This document shows positions 1-8,084 of a stretch of 15,000 bases of DNA, piece after piece (position 1 is the stretch's first letter; each line of letters opens with the position of its first letter). Source of the DNA: Cristatella mucedo (lineage: Eukaryota; Bryozoa; Phylactolaemata; Cristatellidae). The notes below the pieces were generated by a model, which searched no databases, was not told where the DNA came from, and was given only the letters and a program-made list of their open reading frames with translations. A program made the position numbers and the translations under genes. The stretch lies in NCBI GenBank assembly GCA_009760855.2, contig WPIO01000034.1:3195001-3210000 (forward strand), written 5' to 3'.

Positions 1-117
1 TGCACCGCTGCATCCATCGCCGCTGCTGCTGCCGCTGGCTGCTGACCCTGTTGCTGCAGCAGCAGCAGCGGCTGTTGTGGTAGTGGCTGTGACGGCAGCA
101 GCAGCTGTGGCGGCAAC
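1..117. repeat. imperfect CTG/CAG-rich trinucleotide tract
   Basis: Runs of gctgctgctg and cagcagcag alternate with variant triplets such as gtg, gcg and acg. The tract stays open in more than one frame on both strands, as expected of a triplet repeat. In the frame of the minus-strand ORF starting at 386 it encodes a Leu/Pro/Gln stretch followed by alanines. It may therefore be a coding triplet repeat, but openness alone does not prove translation. Confidence 0.7.
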
Positions 118-386
118 TTTTCGCCTCGCTGATGGCCCTCGCTGCGATTCGACGTGGCCGCCGCAAGGACGACGCTGAGGAGCACCACTGCCATGCCGTA
201 GCAGCCACTTAGCGCACCGACGATCCTCAGCCTGCGCGAAAGACAGCCGCAATCGGCAGCCCGCGTCACGAGTGAGCCTCGCGGCTTTGCGGAGAGCAGG
301 ACGCACTGGGAGGGTGGCCGATCGTGCACGAAACCTCGGCTCCGGGCCGATGCATCGAAGCAGGGCGTGCCGAGCCGAACTACCAT
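2..386 (-). CDS. possible 5' exon of a membrane or secreted protein, cut by the window edge
   Basis: An ATG at 386-384 opens a minus-strand frame of 128 codons that leaves the window still open. An in-frame TGA lies just upstream at 401-399. After 50 unremarkable residues come the basic residues RRLR (51-54). A 23-residue hydrophobic segment follows (55-77, starting IVGALSGCYG), and then an N-glycosylation sequon NRS (80-82). Residues 91 onward are Leu/Pro/Gln-rich and then poly-Ala. This layout fits a type II signal-anchor with a stem region, as in Golgi enzymes. If translation starts at the in-frame Met65 (194-192), it instead gives a cleavable signal peptide beginning MAVVLLSVVLAAA. Codons in this part favour purine first bases. 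No family is recognised, and the frame could be chance in GC-rich DNA. Confidence 0.4.
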   Translation of the reverse strand, partial: MVVRLGTPCFDASARSRGFVHDRPPSQCVLLSAKPRGSLVTRAADCGCLSRRLRIVGALSGCYGMAVVLLSVVLAAATSNRSEGHQRGEKLPPQLLLPSQPLPQQPLLLLQQQGQQPAAAAAAMDAAV

Positions 387-1386
387 ATATCTGGACACTC
401 AATTGCTAGCTAGAGTGGAGAGGTGAGTGGAGAGGAGACTGCAGCCGGATGGGAGGAGCCGGTCAGAAGTTACCGTATTGGAACACAACACTCAATCGTA
501 GAGTGAAACACTGGCAAGCGGGCGTAGCCAAGGCAGCCGTGCAAGCCAAGCAAACCAAACTCCGGGTAAGCCAGCCAAGCATAGAACATGAAGCTTAGTA
601 CAACACGAACAGAGGAGGGTGGCAAAAACTGGAATCGCTTCTTGGGTCGTTGGCAGCTGAGTGTGTGCAATTCGCCCAAACTTTTAAATACGTGAGCAGC
701 CGGTCAGCTGATGCACGAGGACCCGGAGCAGGTGATGAGGACCCGGGGAGTGCTACAGTGAGTCACGTGTCCCTCGACCGAAGAGGACCCGAAGCAGGTG
801 AGCAGGTTCGGTGCACAACAGGCCGCTTTAACCTTCCTATGATTGGAGGCCTGCTTTGCAAAAGGTCATCATCTGGCCCCCTCGTGGGCTAATCCTGGCT
901 ATGCTTGGGGGGGGGGTGAGGTAGCAGGCTCGACTAACGGCTGCTGCTGGTGGTGATTGGTTGTAACTAACGGCCACTGCTGCACCAGCGAGTGGATCGG
1001 CGGCGAGTGGATCGGCGGCGCTGCCGGCCGACAGCTCAAGCAGACACAGGAAGTGGCAAAATGTGCACTGGCTGTCTGAGAGCAGCCTGCGAGTCCACAC
1101 TAGTACAGGTGATGTCAGTACTAGCCGGCTCCCTCCCGCGGGCCATGGTCGATGTGCCAGCATGCCATGCAAAAGGAGTCTCTCATGAGAGCCCACTCAA
1201 CTCATCCTGCTTGTAGCTCTTTGATGTCGGTAACTTGCTTAATGGCTAACGCTGTTTTGAGAATAATGACGCCTCCTGATAGCTGCGGTTTTTACCGGCT
1301 CATCGAATCTGACTTGAAGTAGCCTCACTGCTGCCATCACTGCTGCCATCGATGGACGTACTACTGCCTAAACAAAGGCAGTGGAA

Positions 1387-1389
<3 letters not shown>
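387..1389. other. GC-rich stretch with no supported gene; short duplications
   Basis: Open frames here overlap on both strands and none has a convincing start, domain or splice pattern. Visible details are: three imperfect copies of gaggacccgRagcaggtga between 718 and 802; a ten-G run at 907-916; a perfect 15-bp tandem duplication (gagtggatcggcggc, 990-1019); a perfect 12-bp tandem duplication (tcactgctgcca, 1325-1348); and an AP-1-like tgagtca overlapping an E-box cacgtg at 759-769. This stretch may hold the promoter of the minus-strand ORF starting at 386, but no core promoter could be fixed. Confidence 0.4.
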
Positions 1390-1428
<39 letters not shown>

Positions 1429-1493
1429 CCCCTCTCTCTCCCTCTCCCTCTTTCTCTCCCCCTCTTTCCCTCTCCCCCTCTCTCTCTCTCCCG
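1390..1493. repeat. homopyrimidine (CT)n microsatellite
   Basis: About 100 bases of plus-strand pyrimidines start as pure (tc)n and turn into an interrupted ct/cc/ttt mixture. It is the first of three such tracts in the window and the only one with pyrimidines on the plus strand. Confidence 0.95.
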
Positions 1494-1718
1494 GGGTCGA
1501 CTCATAGCAGCTGCTCAGCAGCAGCTCGTCTGACCGACTCCTGGTGCAAGTCAGGGCGCTGCGGCAGACGTTTCTTGTTGCCGAGTCGGCACTGCCCCAT
1601 TACCTGCAGCTTCGCCATGAAGCAGCCAACCATGGCCGGTGCATCCGAACCAGGGGCCGATCGCAGGGATAGTGCAGCCCGTGCCGCAAGTCCAGCTGCC
1701 TAGTGAGCTGCCGGCAGT

Positions 1719-2054
1719 CTACCCTGACATGCCAAGATGAGTCGCTACCGAATTCGGCTCACCCAGTGCTTCATTTGCTTCGATTGGGAGAAATTTAGAG
1801 GGCAGAGCAAGATAGCCCTCGGAAGATGAAGAAACGCTGTCGTGACATGACCTCAGCAAGCAGTCGGTCCCGATGTTCTCAGTGGTTACGGGGCAGAGGG
1901 GGAGGGGCACTGGTGCTGTGACTTGACGTGAGCTGGGCAGAATCCCGGCCGGCCGGCCACATATCGGGACAGGTGAACTAGCTAACGGCATGCCGGCAGG
2001 CAGAGCATTCAGCCGACAGGAATGCAGGTGCCGGCCTCCGGAAAGAGCTTCCAT
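1719..2054 (-). CDS. weak candidate ORF or first exon, unknown product
   Basis: An ATG at 2054-2052 opens a 111-codon minus-strand frame. The product is Ser/Pro/Leu-rich, with no membrane segment, repeat or recognised motif. A good donor consensus (GTGAGC after ACTGG) lies inside it, with its GT at 1762-1761. It could therefore be a first exon ending at 1763 in phase 1 rather than a single-exon gene. It sits between the end of the 2712-5227 gene model and the ORF at the left edge, on the same strand. The base at -3 of the start is a T, a weak context. It may be chance. Confidence 0.2.
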   Translation of the reverse strand: MEALSGGRHLHSCRLNALPAGMPLASSPVPICGRPAGILPSSRQVTAPVPLPLCPVTTENIGTDCLLRSCHDSVSSSSEGYLALPSKFLPIEANEALGEPNSVATHLGMSG

Positions 2055-2711
2055 TCAGCTGCAGTTCCGTGACAATTGTAGGCCAGCAGCTTAGCCACCT
2101 GCACCCCGAGGCCGAAGGCCGAACTCGAGCTGCTATTTGAGGTCCTACACATTAGGAAGACAATAGGGGCAGCCACGTCGTCAGGTGTTTGCCTAACCGG
2201 TCTCTCTCGGCTTTCACCATGCTATAACTTTCCAGATGGCCATTTACGACCAAGACAAAGTGTTTAGAGCAGCTCGTGTGGCTCTGTGCAAACAGCTCAG
2301 CCAGATCATGCAGTGTGGCCGACCCCCTGCACCATCAAGTCAGTCAGCCACCATCGCCCATAGTGCATCGTCAGCTCTCCTGTCTTGGCCTCAGCAAACT
2401 GCAGCCCGGGCTTGCTAGAGAATCAAGCTTTACTGCTGTTGATACAGCAGGCTGTTTTACCTAGCGCAGCCCGGGCACTGAAAGCCTTTAGCCGCCGATC
2501 GCTCGAGGGGGGCTGCAGAGCAACTCAAGTTACAGAATGGCTGGCCTTTGCAGCTTCCGCTGCCTCGCCAATGCCGATCGGCATGCAGGCCCCCTTTCAG
2601 GATGCATGCTGGCTCATCACGGAGGAGATCGGCAGCATAGCCAACAACAGCAGCGCGGGCACCTGGCAACGAAGGCTGGGCGGAAACTATGTGACACGCA
2701 GACAGTGCTAC
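2055..2711. other. no supported gene; 3' flank of the 2712-5227 gene model
   Basis: Several short open frames exist on both strands here but none shows a domain, signal or clean splice context. If the gene ending at 2712 is real, its 3' UTR starts here. I found no AATAAA on the minus strand close to the stop. Confidence 0.3.
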
Positions 2712-2947
2712 TCACTTCTTTTGATGCTTCATGTAGGCTGCCAGCTCACGCTCTCTGATGCCCTGGCCCAGGCTCATCGGTGGATGGGCGTCGCCTCGGC
2801 TGCCGCACGAGTAGGACGAGGAGTAGCGAGAGCTGGCTGCGCTGGTAGCATCGCCGCCATCGCTAGTCACTCGGCGAAGCCTGACCGTGCCCCCGCAGTC
2901 GCCGCTCGTGGCCGTGGCATTTTCGCCTCCGGTTTCGTTGCTGATGC
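2712..2947 (-). CDS. terminal exon of the 2712-5227 gene model
   Basis: It opens after the acceptor gctgggctag (2949-2948) with two bases that complete a Gly codon, and ends at TGA (2714-2712) after 77 codons. The sequence is Gly/Ser/Thr-rich at first (ISNETGGENATATSGDCGG), then has Ser/Tyr runs (SSRYSSSYS). It finishes with a charged tail ending ERELAAYMKHQKK. First codon positions are overwhelmingly purine and third positions C or G, a coding-like RNY pattern. That pattern argues against the 188-codon plus-strand frame at 2385-2951, which overlaps it. The acceptor has a poor pyrimidine tract. Confidence 0.45.
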
Positions 2948-3108
2948 CTAGCCCAGCAGATTGAGCAACACTTGCTTAGCAAGGCACGAGGCGCAAGCAG
3001 CAAGTGGCTTGCACGGCATTAGAAGAGTTACAAATTTGCCAGCTTTTTCTGTCAGCCGATGGGCCCGGATGTGATGGAATGGGTCCGTCGGACAGACCCG
3101 TCACTCAC

Positions 3109-3309
3109 CCGAGTCGATGTTCATGGCTGCTTCGTCGCATGCTGCGGCAGCCGCTGCCGCTGCAGCGTCGATCAGCCGACCTCGAGCCGACACGGAAGCC
3201 GTTGCCAGAAGTGGCCCGGTGCCTGCTGACTGGGCCAGTAATTGCCTCTGCGCTGAGCCGCCTTGACTCAAAACGTTGGGCATCACTTCACCGACCAGAC
3301 GATTAGGTG
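3109..3309 (-). CDS. internal exon of the 2712-5227 gene model, with poly-Ala run
   Basis: The exon is bounded by the acceptor tgctctgctgccag (3311-3310) and a consensus donor, TCGG followed by GTGAGT (3108-3103). Its 201 nt keep phase 1 on both sides. It encodes NRLVGEVMPNVLSQGG, then a Gln/Leu/Ala region, a nine-residue alanine run in the stretch LIDAAAAAAAAACDEAA, and MNIDS before the junction. The donor match, and a 161-bp intron joining the next exon in phase, make this one of the better exons. Confidence 0.47.
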
Positions 3310-3792
3310 CTGGCAGCAGAGCACCTGCTCGGGAGCCAGACTTCTTTTCCAGCAGACCGGGAACGTATCTGAATGACAAGAAAAAACGTGCAAGGCTTTG
3401 ACCACTGCTGGATGTCGATATTAAGCCATCTGAGCAAACTAATAGAAGCTCCAACAGCACTCGGCCTGTGGCAGGCGTCTCGTTCTGCTGCCAATCGGCA
3501 GCAGCAGCACGTGGCCAAGGCAACTTGGCGAGCAATCAAAGGGAAACGCCACCAGTTTTGCCCATGATGTCCTTTAATGACGAGGTAAAGGGGAAAAGGC
3601 AATATGTACAGCTCATTAACAGGCAAGACCCAGCGTTGTTGCTCAGGCTCCACAATTGTGCAGTCCATCTTGAGGCTAGGTGAAAGCATTTCTTGTGGCA
3701 AGCTGTAGGCTCCCGACTAGTGTCGGGTGCACGCGCATGCACTGCACGTGCCCGATTATAGCCGATGGCAACTGAGAGGAGAAAAATCTTAC

Positions 3793-3891
3793 GCCATCGG
3801 GATATAAACTCGCGAACATCTCGGTTCAGAACTGTGGCCAGGTTCAGTCTATTAGGAGTCAGACCTTGGCCTTTCGCCAGGCAGCCAATCA
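3793..3891 (-). CDS. internal exon of the 2712-5227 gene model
   Basis: The donor is GGC followed by GTAAGA (3792-3787). The phase-1 acceptor is gcattgcag (3894-3892). A stronger acceptor, ccctcaccag (3905-3903), lies ten bases upstream but would need a phase-2 partner, so the 5' boundary is uncertain. The exon reads IGCLAKGQGLTPNRLNLA followed by TVLNRDVREFISRW, a mix of charged and hydrophobic residues that looks like a folded helix. No motif is recognised. Confidence 0.35.
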
Positions 3892-3945
3892 CTGCAATGC
3901 TTCTGGTGAGGGTTTAGGAAAGAAGACTGCCCAAAACGTGTTTAC

Positions 3946-4104
3946 CAGTCGGTCTAGGGTGCATTGGTGTCCTTCCCTTCTTTCGTGAAGGCGAAGCCGG
4001 TGTGATGAGGATTCGGCAAGCCATAGAGTCGCAGTCAGAAATCGCACTGCTGTCAAAGCCGGGTAACGCCCACACAAAACCGAGCCATTTGGGCTTCCTA
4101 ACCT
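3946..4104 (-). CDS. internal exon of the 2712-5227 gene model
   Basis: The acceptor is gtttgtccag (4107-4105) and the donor is CTG followed by GTAAAC (3945-3940). The 159 nt are phase 1 at both ends. The exon encodes VRKPKWLGFVWALPGFD, then SDCDSMACRILITP, and a basic end with SPSRKKGRTP. A second frame through the same bases is also open, from an ATG at 4140 to a stop at 3889. The choice rests on phase agreement with the neighbours and is not secure. Confidence 0.3.
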
Positions 4105-4634
4105 CTGGACAAACCTAGCTAATGCTCCGGCCGTTGTCATGTCAACCCCCTAACAAGGACCCCCGTGAACAAGACTGTTTGATTGACGACGCTCGAAGGA
4201 TTGACTCGATATAAAATCGTTTTCTCAAGAGCATGCAAAAGCTTTTAAAGAAGATAAAAAGGTCTCGGATGCGGTTGTCGTTCTTGGCGAGGGCCTGAAG
4301 TGGTAAATGTCCCTGAACGGCAAACGTGCAAGGCCGTAGAGAGAATGTTCGACATTTAGGAGGAAGAGAATGAGCCGCGCTGGTTGGCTACATGCCGAAG
4401 CGGCCTCTGTGAGCAATGGTGGTAGGTCGTCTCCCTTCACGCTGTTCTATTCCTCATGCTTTCCCATCCTTCCAAGCAGTCAAGAGGCTGCAGTCGAGTT
4501 CGAGGCCAGTTTGCCAGCAGTCAGCAAGCACCGGTACCACCATGTGGCCCTTTCGTTGCCGCAGGGCAGTCATTCTGGCTTTGCCCAAGTCAGACCTACC
4601 GATCCGTTATCGCCTGGGAAATGTTAGCTCGTAC

Positions 4635-4712
4635 GGGACTGGCCTGACGACAAGTTCGCCGGAGTCGAAGGGGGTCGAGAAGAGGAGGTAGGCGAAAGAT
4701 CGATGTATTCGA
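4635..4712 (-). CDS. short Ser/Pro-rich exon of the 2712-5227 gene model
   Basis: The acceptor gctgcttgctgcag (4715-4713) is good, and the two leading bases fit the phase-1 donor of the previous exon. The 25 codons begin EYIDLSPTSSSRPPSTP, a pattern typical of phosphorylated linkers. The donor GTACGA (4634-4629) is weak. If it is not used, the frame runs to a TAA at 4626-4624 and the protein would end here, nine bases further on. The exons downstream would then belong to another gene. Confidence 0.35.
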
Positions 4713-4885
4713 CTGCAGCAAGCAGCTGACGTATGCAGCTACAGCTGCCGAACAGGCGAAAGCTGTCACGTCGATGCCAGGCAAATTATTGTGGCAGAAA
4801 CACCACGAAAGTGGTGTAAATCGTGCCAGGGTTCGGTTACAAGAACTGATTGTTTCTAAAGTCATCAAAATCACACGAAGCTCAC

Positions 4886-5095
4886 TAGTTGACCGCGTCT
4901 GAGAGGTGCCGTTTGGCCCTCTTAAGTATTTGTTTATCCTTGACTCTGTGGGCAGCATTGATGTGACCACTTCTGGGCTTGGAATGAGTGCAGGAAAGAG
5001 GCCGTTAACGAACAAGTTCGTCAGTGAGGCATCGGTATCCCACATCGTGCTGTCGTATCCCATGTCGGGAGCTAACCCACTAGCACAGCTGAAGG
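4886..5095 (-). CDS. internal exon of the 2712-5227 gene model
   Basis: It follows a 65-bp intron that ends in a strong acceptor (cttctattccatcag, AG at 5097-5096). It ends at the donor GTGAGC (4885-4880). The 210 nt are phase 1 at both ends. The frame stays open without the splice as far as 4596, so the donor choice rests on consensus and phase. The encoded sequence includes PDMGYDSTMWDTDASLTN, FPALIPSPEVVTSMLP and RINKYLRGPNGTS. First-codon-position purine bias is clear. No family is recognised. Confidence 0.45.
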
Positions 5096-5160
5096 CTGAT
5101 GGAATAGAAGCCTGACGTTAGAGCTGCACCACTCCTCCCACGAAACCGACGGTGACTTAC

Positions 5161-5227
5161 TGCCCAGACTGGCTGATGCCGAGTGCGATCGACCAAGGCC
5201 AACCCCCTCACCAAATTCTACAATTTC
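5161..5227 (-). CDS. 67-bp internal exon of the 2712-5227 gene model
   Basis: This small exon has the cleanest flanks in the window. The acceptor is gattgatttttgacag (5230-5228), with a possible branch point just upstream. The donor is GGCA followed by GTAAGT (5160-5155). It encodes EIVEFGEGVGLGRSHSASASLG from a phase-0 start and ends in phase 1, matching the next acceptor. An upstream exon ending in phase 0 must exist but was not located. Confidence 0.45.
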
Positions 5228-5434
5228 CTGTCAAAAATCAATCGCTAAACCTTTGCCCTCACTCAGCACAGCCGGCATTTCCAGTCCAGAAAGAGCTAAT
5301 TAGCCAGTGCCACACATCTGTGGCAGTTGTCATGAATAACGAGCAGTGGCTTGTTCGGGACCATTAATTAATCAGCCAAATAAATTGGCCACTGTTGCCT
5401 AGTCGCTTGATGAAAGGTAGACCGTAGCTGCTGC

Positions 5435-5581
5435 TCATTGATCGCAGAGATCATGGCCTCGGCCGCCAGGACTGGCTGCCACGACGGGCTTCGGTGACTT
5501 GCAGGAACACGAAAAGAGACACTTTGAGGGCTGCTTCGCATAAGCCGACATGTCTGCACTGGCTCTAGAGCGACCGGATGT
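5435..5581 (-). CDS. weak candidate terminal exon, unknown product
   Basis: After a pyrimidine-rich acceptor (ctcttctagttctccatcgcag, AG at 5583-5582) a frame runs 48 codons to TGA (5437-5435). It includes ADMSAYAKQPSK and the cysteine cluster CLFSCSCKSP. A second open frame continues to 5368 across the same bases and also looks protein-like. Without an upstream partner exon this remains a guess. Confidence 0.18.
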   Translation of the reverse strand, partial: TSGRSRASADMSAYAKQPSKCLFSCSCKSPKPVVAASPGGRGHDLCDQ

Positions 5582-5779
5582 CTGCGATGGAGAACTAGAA
5601 GAGCTTGGCTAGCATTAACTCTAGCTAGACTGGTCGGACGACATCGAGGCTTTTTCCGGGGGAAGGTGGGGGCCAAAGGCAGATGCTCGAGTTGCAGACT
5701 ACGGCCTTGACATTGTAAGGTGTGTAGCATCGACCGACACATGCTTCTACAGATTAAAGGGGGAGTAAGATGGAGTGAG

Positions 5780-5780
<1 letters not shown>

Positions 5781-5818
<38 letters not shown>

Positions 5819-5907
5819 AGAGAGAGAAAAAGAGAGGGAGAGAGAGGGAGAGGGAGAGAGAGGGAGAGAGAGAGAGAGGGAGAGAGAGAGAGAGGGAGAG
5901 AGAGAGA

Positions 5908-5995
<88 letters not shown>

Positions 5996-6002
5996 GGGAG
6001 AT
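5781..6002. repeat. long homopurine (GA)n microsatellite
   Basis: About 220 bases are almost purely purine on the plus strand. The first 130 are interrupted ga/gg/aaa units and the second half (about 5909-5990) is nearly perfect (ga)n. Open frames through it encode only Arg-Glu or Ser-Leu repeats and are artefacts of the repeat. A mirror-symmetric purine tract of this length can in principle form a triplex (H-DNA). Confidence 0.97.
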
Positions 6003-6040
6003 AGAACACGCCAGTTTGTTCATTTTAGCATTTAGTGGGT

Positions 6041-6361
6041 CTTTTTTATTATAATAGTAATATTGATAATAATACATTTGTTAAAGAGCCCTCAGAGAAC
6101 TCTATCTCTTTCTATGCACTTTACATTTGCTGCAAAGGAAGCATGATCGAATGGTTGGTGGTAACATGCTCAACGACAAAAAGCATAATGTATTGTGAAT
6201 TCAGCTTCCAGTGCATATGCTTGCTTAAGCTGCGCCTGCTGCTTGCGGATGTTACCACCAATCATTCGGTAACGCTTTCTATACAGCAGTGCTTTATGAG
6301 AGATCCGGTTCTCAGAGGGGGCTATACAAATGTGTAATTACTATTATTGTTAGTATTATAT
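6041..6361. mobile_element. two L2-like LINE 3' ends facing outward (imperfect palindrome)
   Basis: The left arm (about 6041-6168) begins with an AT-rich tail (attataatagtaatattgat), then gagccctcagagaactctatctc and actttacatttgctgc. This matches the minus-strand L2 3' end at 11861 onward. The right arm (about 6247-6361) is the reverse complement of the same features: gttaccaccaatcattcggtaac mirrors the left gaatggttggtggtaac, and ctcagaggggg plus a tattattgttagtattat tail close it. A 78-bp loop (6169-6246) separates the arms. The arms have diverged, so this is old. It could be two independent 3'-truncated insertions or a fold-back derivative. The ORF within it has no meaning. Confidence 0.7.
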
Positions 6362-7522
6362 AGGAAGAGAGGGAGACACCTGACGTTCGTAGAGAAGTCA
6401 CAATTGATCCGCAGTGTGGCAAGAAACAACAAAGAAGGACATTCCGGGCTCTACGAGCCTCTGAGGAACAGTCAGAAGGTCTACACACTGTCTGCATCTG
6501 TATATTGCATACATGTTGCATCTGTATATGTATGTCTGCATCTGTATATTGTTCGGTACAATTTCTCGAGGGCTCCGAGCCGGACTCGATTGTAAGTCGC
6601 CATCCACCCTGAGTGTCTTCTTGTCATAGTCTTGCCCCCTCGTCGGGAGTCATCAGCATGCCATTGCTGCTACGATCCCGAGGATTAGCCCCTAGCACGG
6701 AATATGTAGCGTGCACCTTGTCGAATGCCGAAAGCTTGGGAGGTGGGCAGCAGGCGGCAGCAAGCTTTTTCTATCGGTCCACCAGGCGTGGCAGATTTAA
6801 TTTTAGCCAGCATGCTAAAGAAATCTATCGGCCTTGGGAGCCGAACCTGCCGGACCCTCACGGATCGGCAGCTGCCGAGCACGGCCCGGCACGGCTAGTA
6901 GGCCAAAGAGCCAGCTCAGCCGGATCAATTGGCTCGGTGCTTGAGTATCGGGACTCGAGCCACTAGTCGATCGACGGACAGAGCGGAGACTGGGAGCAGC
7001 AGAAGATCGTGACACAGTGAAGAGGCAAAGCTGCTTCGTTGCAGCCACCTTCAAGGAAACTCCTTGTCTTCAAGTCAAGCTCCATCACATGCCTGGCTCA
7101 GATCACGCTATGCACGCCCGCGGGATACTCGACCAACTATGCAGGTCGAGTAACGAGAGCCTAGATAATGACAATGCTCCTTCTCGTGGTACGAGCGGTG
7201 CCAGCAGTACGCCGAGTTGCCGGGAATACCGTTCGTTCGGATCGTCGGGTCCTCTCGGTGCTGCCAACCAAAGTCGGCCATTCGTCTGGCGCCTCCCTCT
7301 CTCAATTTTTAGAGGGCGATAGAAGCTGCTGTAGCCACCAGTAGGCAGCGCGATCCAGAGGCGACGGAGCTCAATTCTGACCCGGATTTATGGGGGCAGT
7401 GCCGAGGGGGTCGGGTGCGAAATTCAGTTTAGCAGGCGGTTGCTGTGGTGAAAGGAGAGGGCGGGAGTGAGGTGAAACATACCGAGAGCTAAACGCCTGT
7501 GGCTGGCTCGTGCAAACCAATA
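6362..7522. other. GC-rich stretch with no supported gene; one short tandem repeat
   Basis: Open frames exist on both strands, the longest being plus 6613-6966, but none has a decisive start, domain or splice pair. A degenerate tandem repeat lies at 6491-6550, with three copies of tgcatctgtatat separated by spacers of about 10 bases. A possible minus-strand acceptor (tcttctgctgctcccag) is at about 6990, but no matching donor could be fixed. A plus-strand GTAAGT at about 6594 is likewise isolated. Confidence 0.35.
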
Positions 7523-7659
7523 TTAATGACGATCTCCCAAGCGGGCGGCTCCCGCAGCCGAATGGCTGCCCAGAGCGGGCAGGAGCCGAGTCAGCTCGAC
7601 AATCTCGGCAGGTCGTGGGTTTAGTGACACGAGAGCTGCTGCACTCGGAACCGGAGGGG
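7523..7659 (-). CDS. alternative terminal exon of the 8889 gene (model B)
   Basis: A C-rich pyrimidine tract and gtgggtcag (AG at 7661-7660) precede a frame with two leading bases and 44 codons, ending at TAA (7525-7523). The sequence includes PPVPSAAALVSLNPRP and AEIVELTRLLPALG, consistent with a helix. It joins in phase 1 to the donor GTGAGG after 8020. A CATAAA, a variant poly(A) signal, lies about 130 bases downstream. An overlapping minus-strand frame (7706-7371) is a competing reading. Confidence 0.25.
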
Positions 7660-8019
7660 CTGACCCACGGGGGGGGGGGAGGAGTGCGTGCTGGAGATTC
7701 GGTCACAACTAAAATCTAAAAGTGGATGCTCATCAACCGATCCGAAACGCAGTTTCTCTAAAGAGGTGCGAGGCACCGAGTCCTATGGCAGGCAGCAGCC
7801 ACCTGCACCTGACGACGGCATTATCAATATCTGATTACAATGCAGTCAGGGAGGAAGAGCTTATTGATTGTCCATTACAATGATGGAGCTGGTGGCACGG
7901 CCGTCAAGGACAGGCAGTAGGAAGCATCGTAGTGAGTCGAACGAGCCACTAGCTCAGAGCTCCAAGCTGCTAGTGCCGAGCTGGCATGGAACACAAAGGC
8001 ATGACCCGCCGGACCTCAC

Positions 8020-8084
8020 CAAGAAGGTTTGCTGTCCCAAGCTCTGGCTGGTGGGGTGTCACGACACTACATTTATACCAGCCT
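8020..8084 (-). CDS. alternative internal exon of the 8889 gene (model B)
   Basis: It starts after ttctttgagaaagcag (AG at 8086-8085) with one base that completes the phase-2 codon left by the donor at 8627. It ends at the donor CTTG followed by GTGAGG (8019-8014), in phase 1. Its 21 full codons begin GWYKCSVVTPHQPELG. It overlaps the end of the model A exon at 8073-8244, so the two are mutually exclusive or alternatively spliced. Confidence 0.25.

Larger units (their letters stand above)
2712..5227 (-). other. seven-exon protein-coding gene model, unknown function, 5' end missing
   Basis: Seven minus-strand exons join without a stop: 5227-5161, 5095-4886, 4712-4635, 4104-3946, 3891-3793, 3309-3109 and 2947-2712. 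Together they make 1050 nt, exactly 350 codons including the terminal TGA. All six internal junctions are phase 1. The strongest signals are the donors GTAAGT after 5161 and GTGAGT after 3109, and the acceptors at 5228 (a run of T then gacag) and 5096 (cttctattccatcag). The weakest are the donor GTACGA after 4635 and the acceptors before 3891 and 2947. The product is hydrophilic, rich in Ser, Thr, Gly and Ala, with no membrane segment. I do not recognise a family. No upstream exon ending in phase 0 was found for the start. The individual exon calls are uncertain; the 5227-4886 and 3309-2712 pairs are the best supported. Confidence 0.42.

Noticed and set aside
2385-2951. 188-codon plus-strand ORF
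   Set aside because: It overlaps the minus-strand exon 2947-2712 over its second half. The minus frame has the purine-first codon pattern and splice-phase support. The plus frame has no domain and begins inside unrelated sequence.
3373-3683. Short plus-strand ORFs opposite the intron between 3793 and 3309
   Set aside because: They are short, mutually overlapping frames with no domain or splice support.
5368-6009. Long ORFs on both strands through the (GA)n tract, including a 213-codon minus-strand one
   Set aside because: They encode Ser-Leu or Arg-Glu dipeptide repeats produced by the microsatellite. Any dinucleotide repeat is open in all frames.
6035-6337. 100-codon plus-strand ORF
   Set aside because: It spans the L2 3'-end palindrome, which is untranslated LINE sequence, and has no protein features.
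6041-6361. DNA transposon with terminal inverted repeats
   Set aside because: The inverted arms match the 3' end and tail of the L2 copies in this same window, so they are LINE termini. There is no transposase or clear target duplication.
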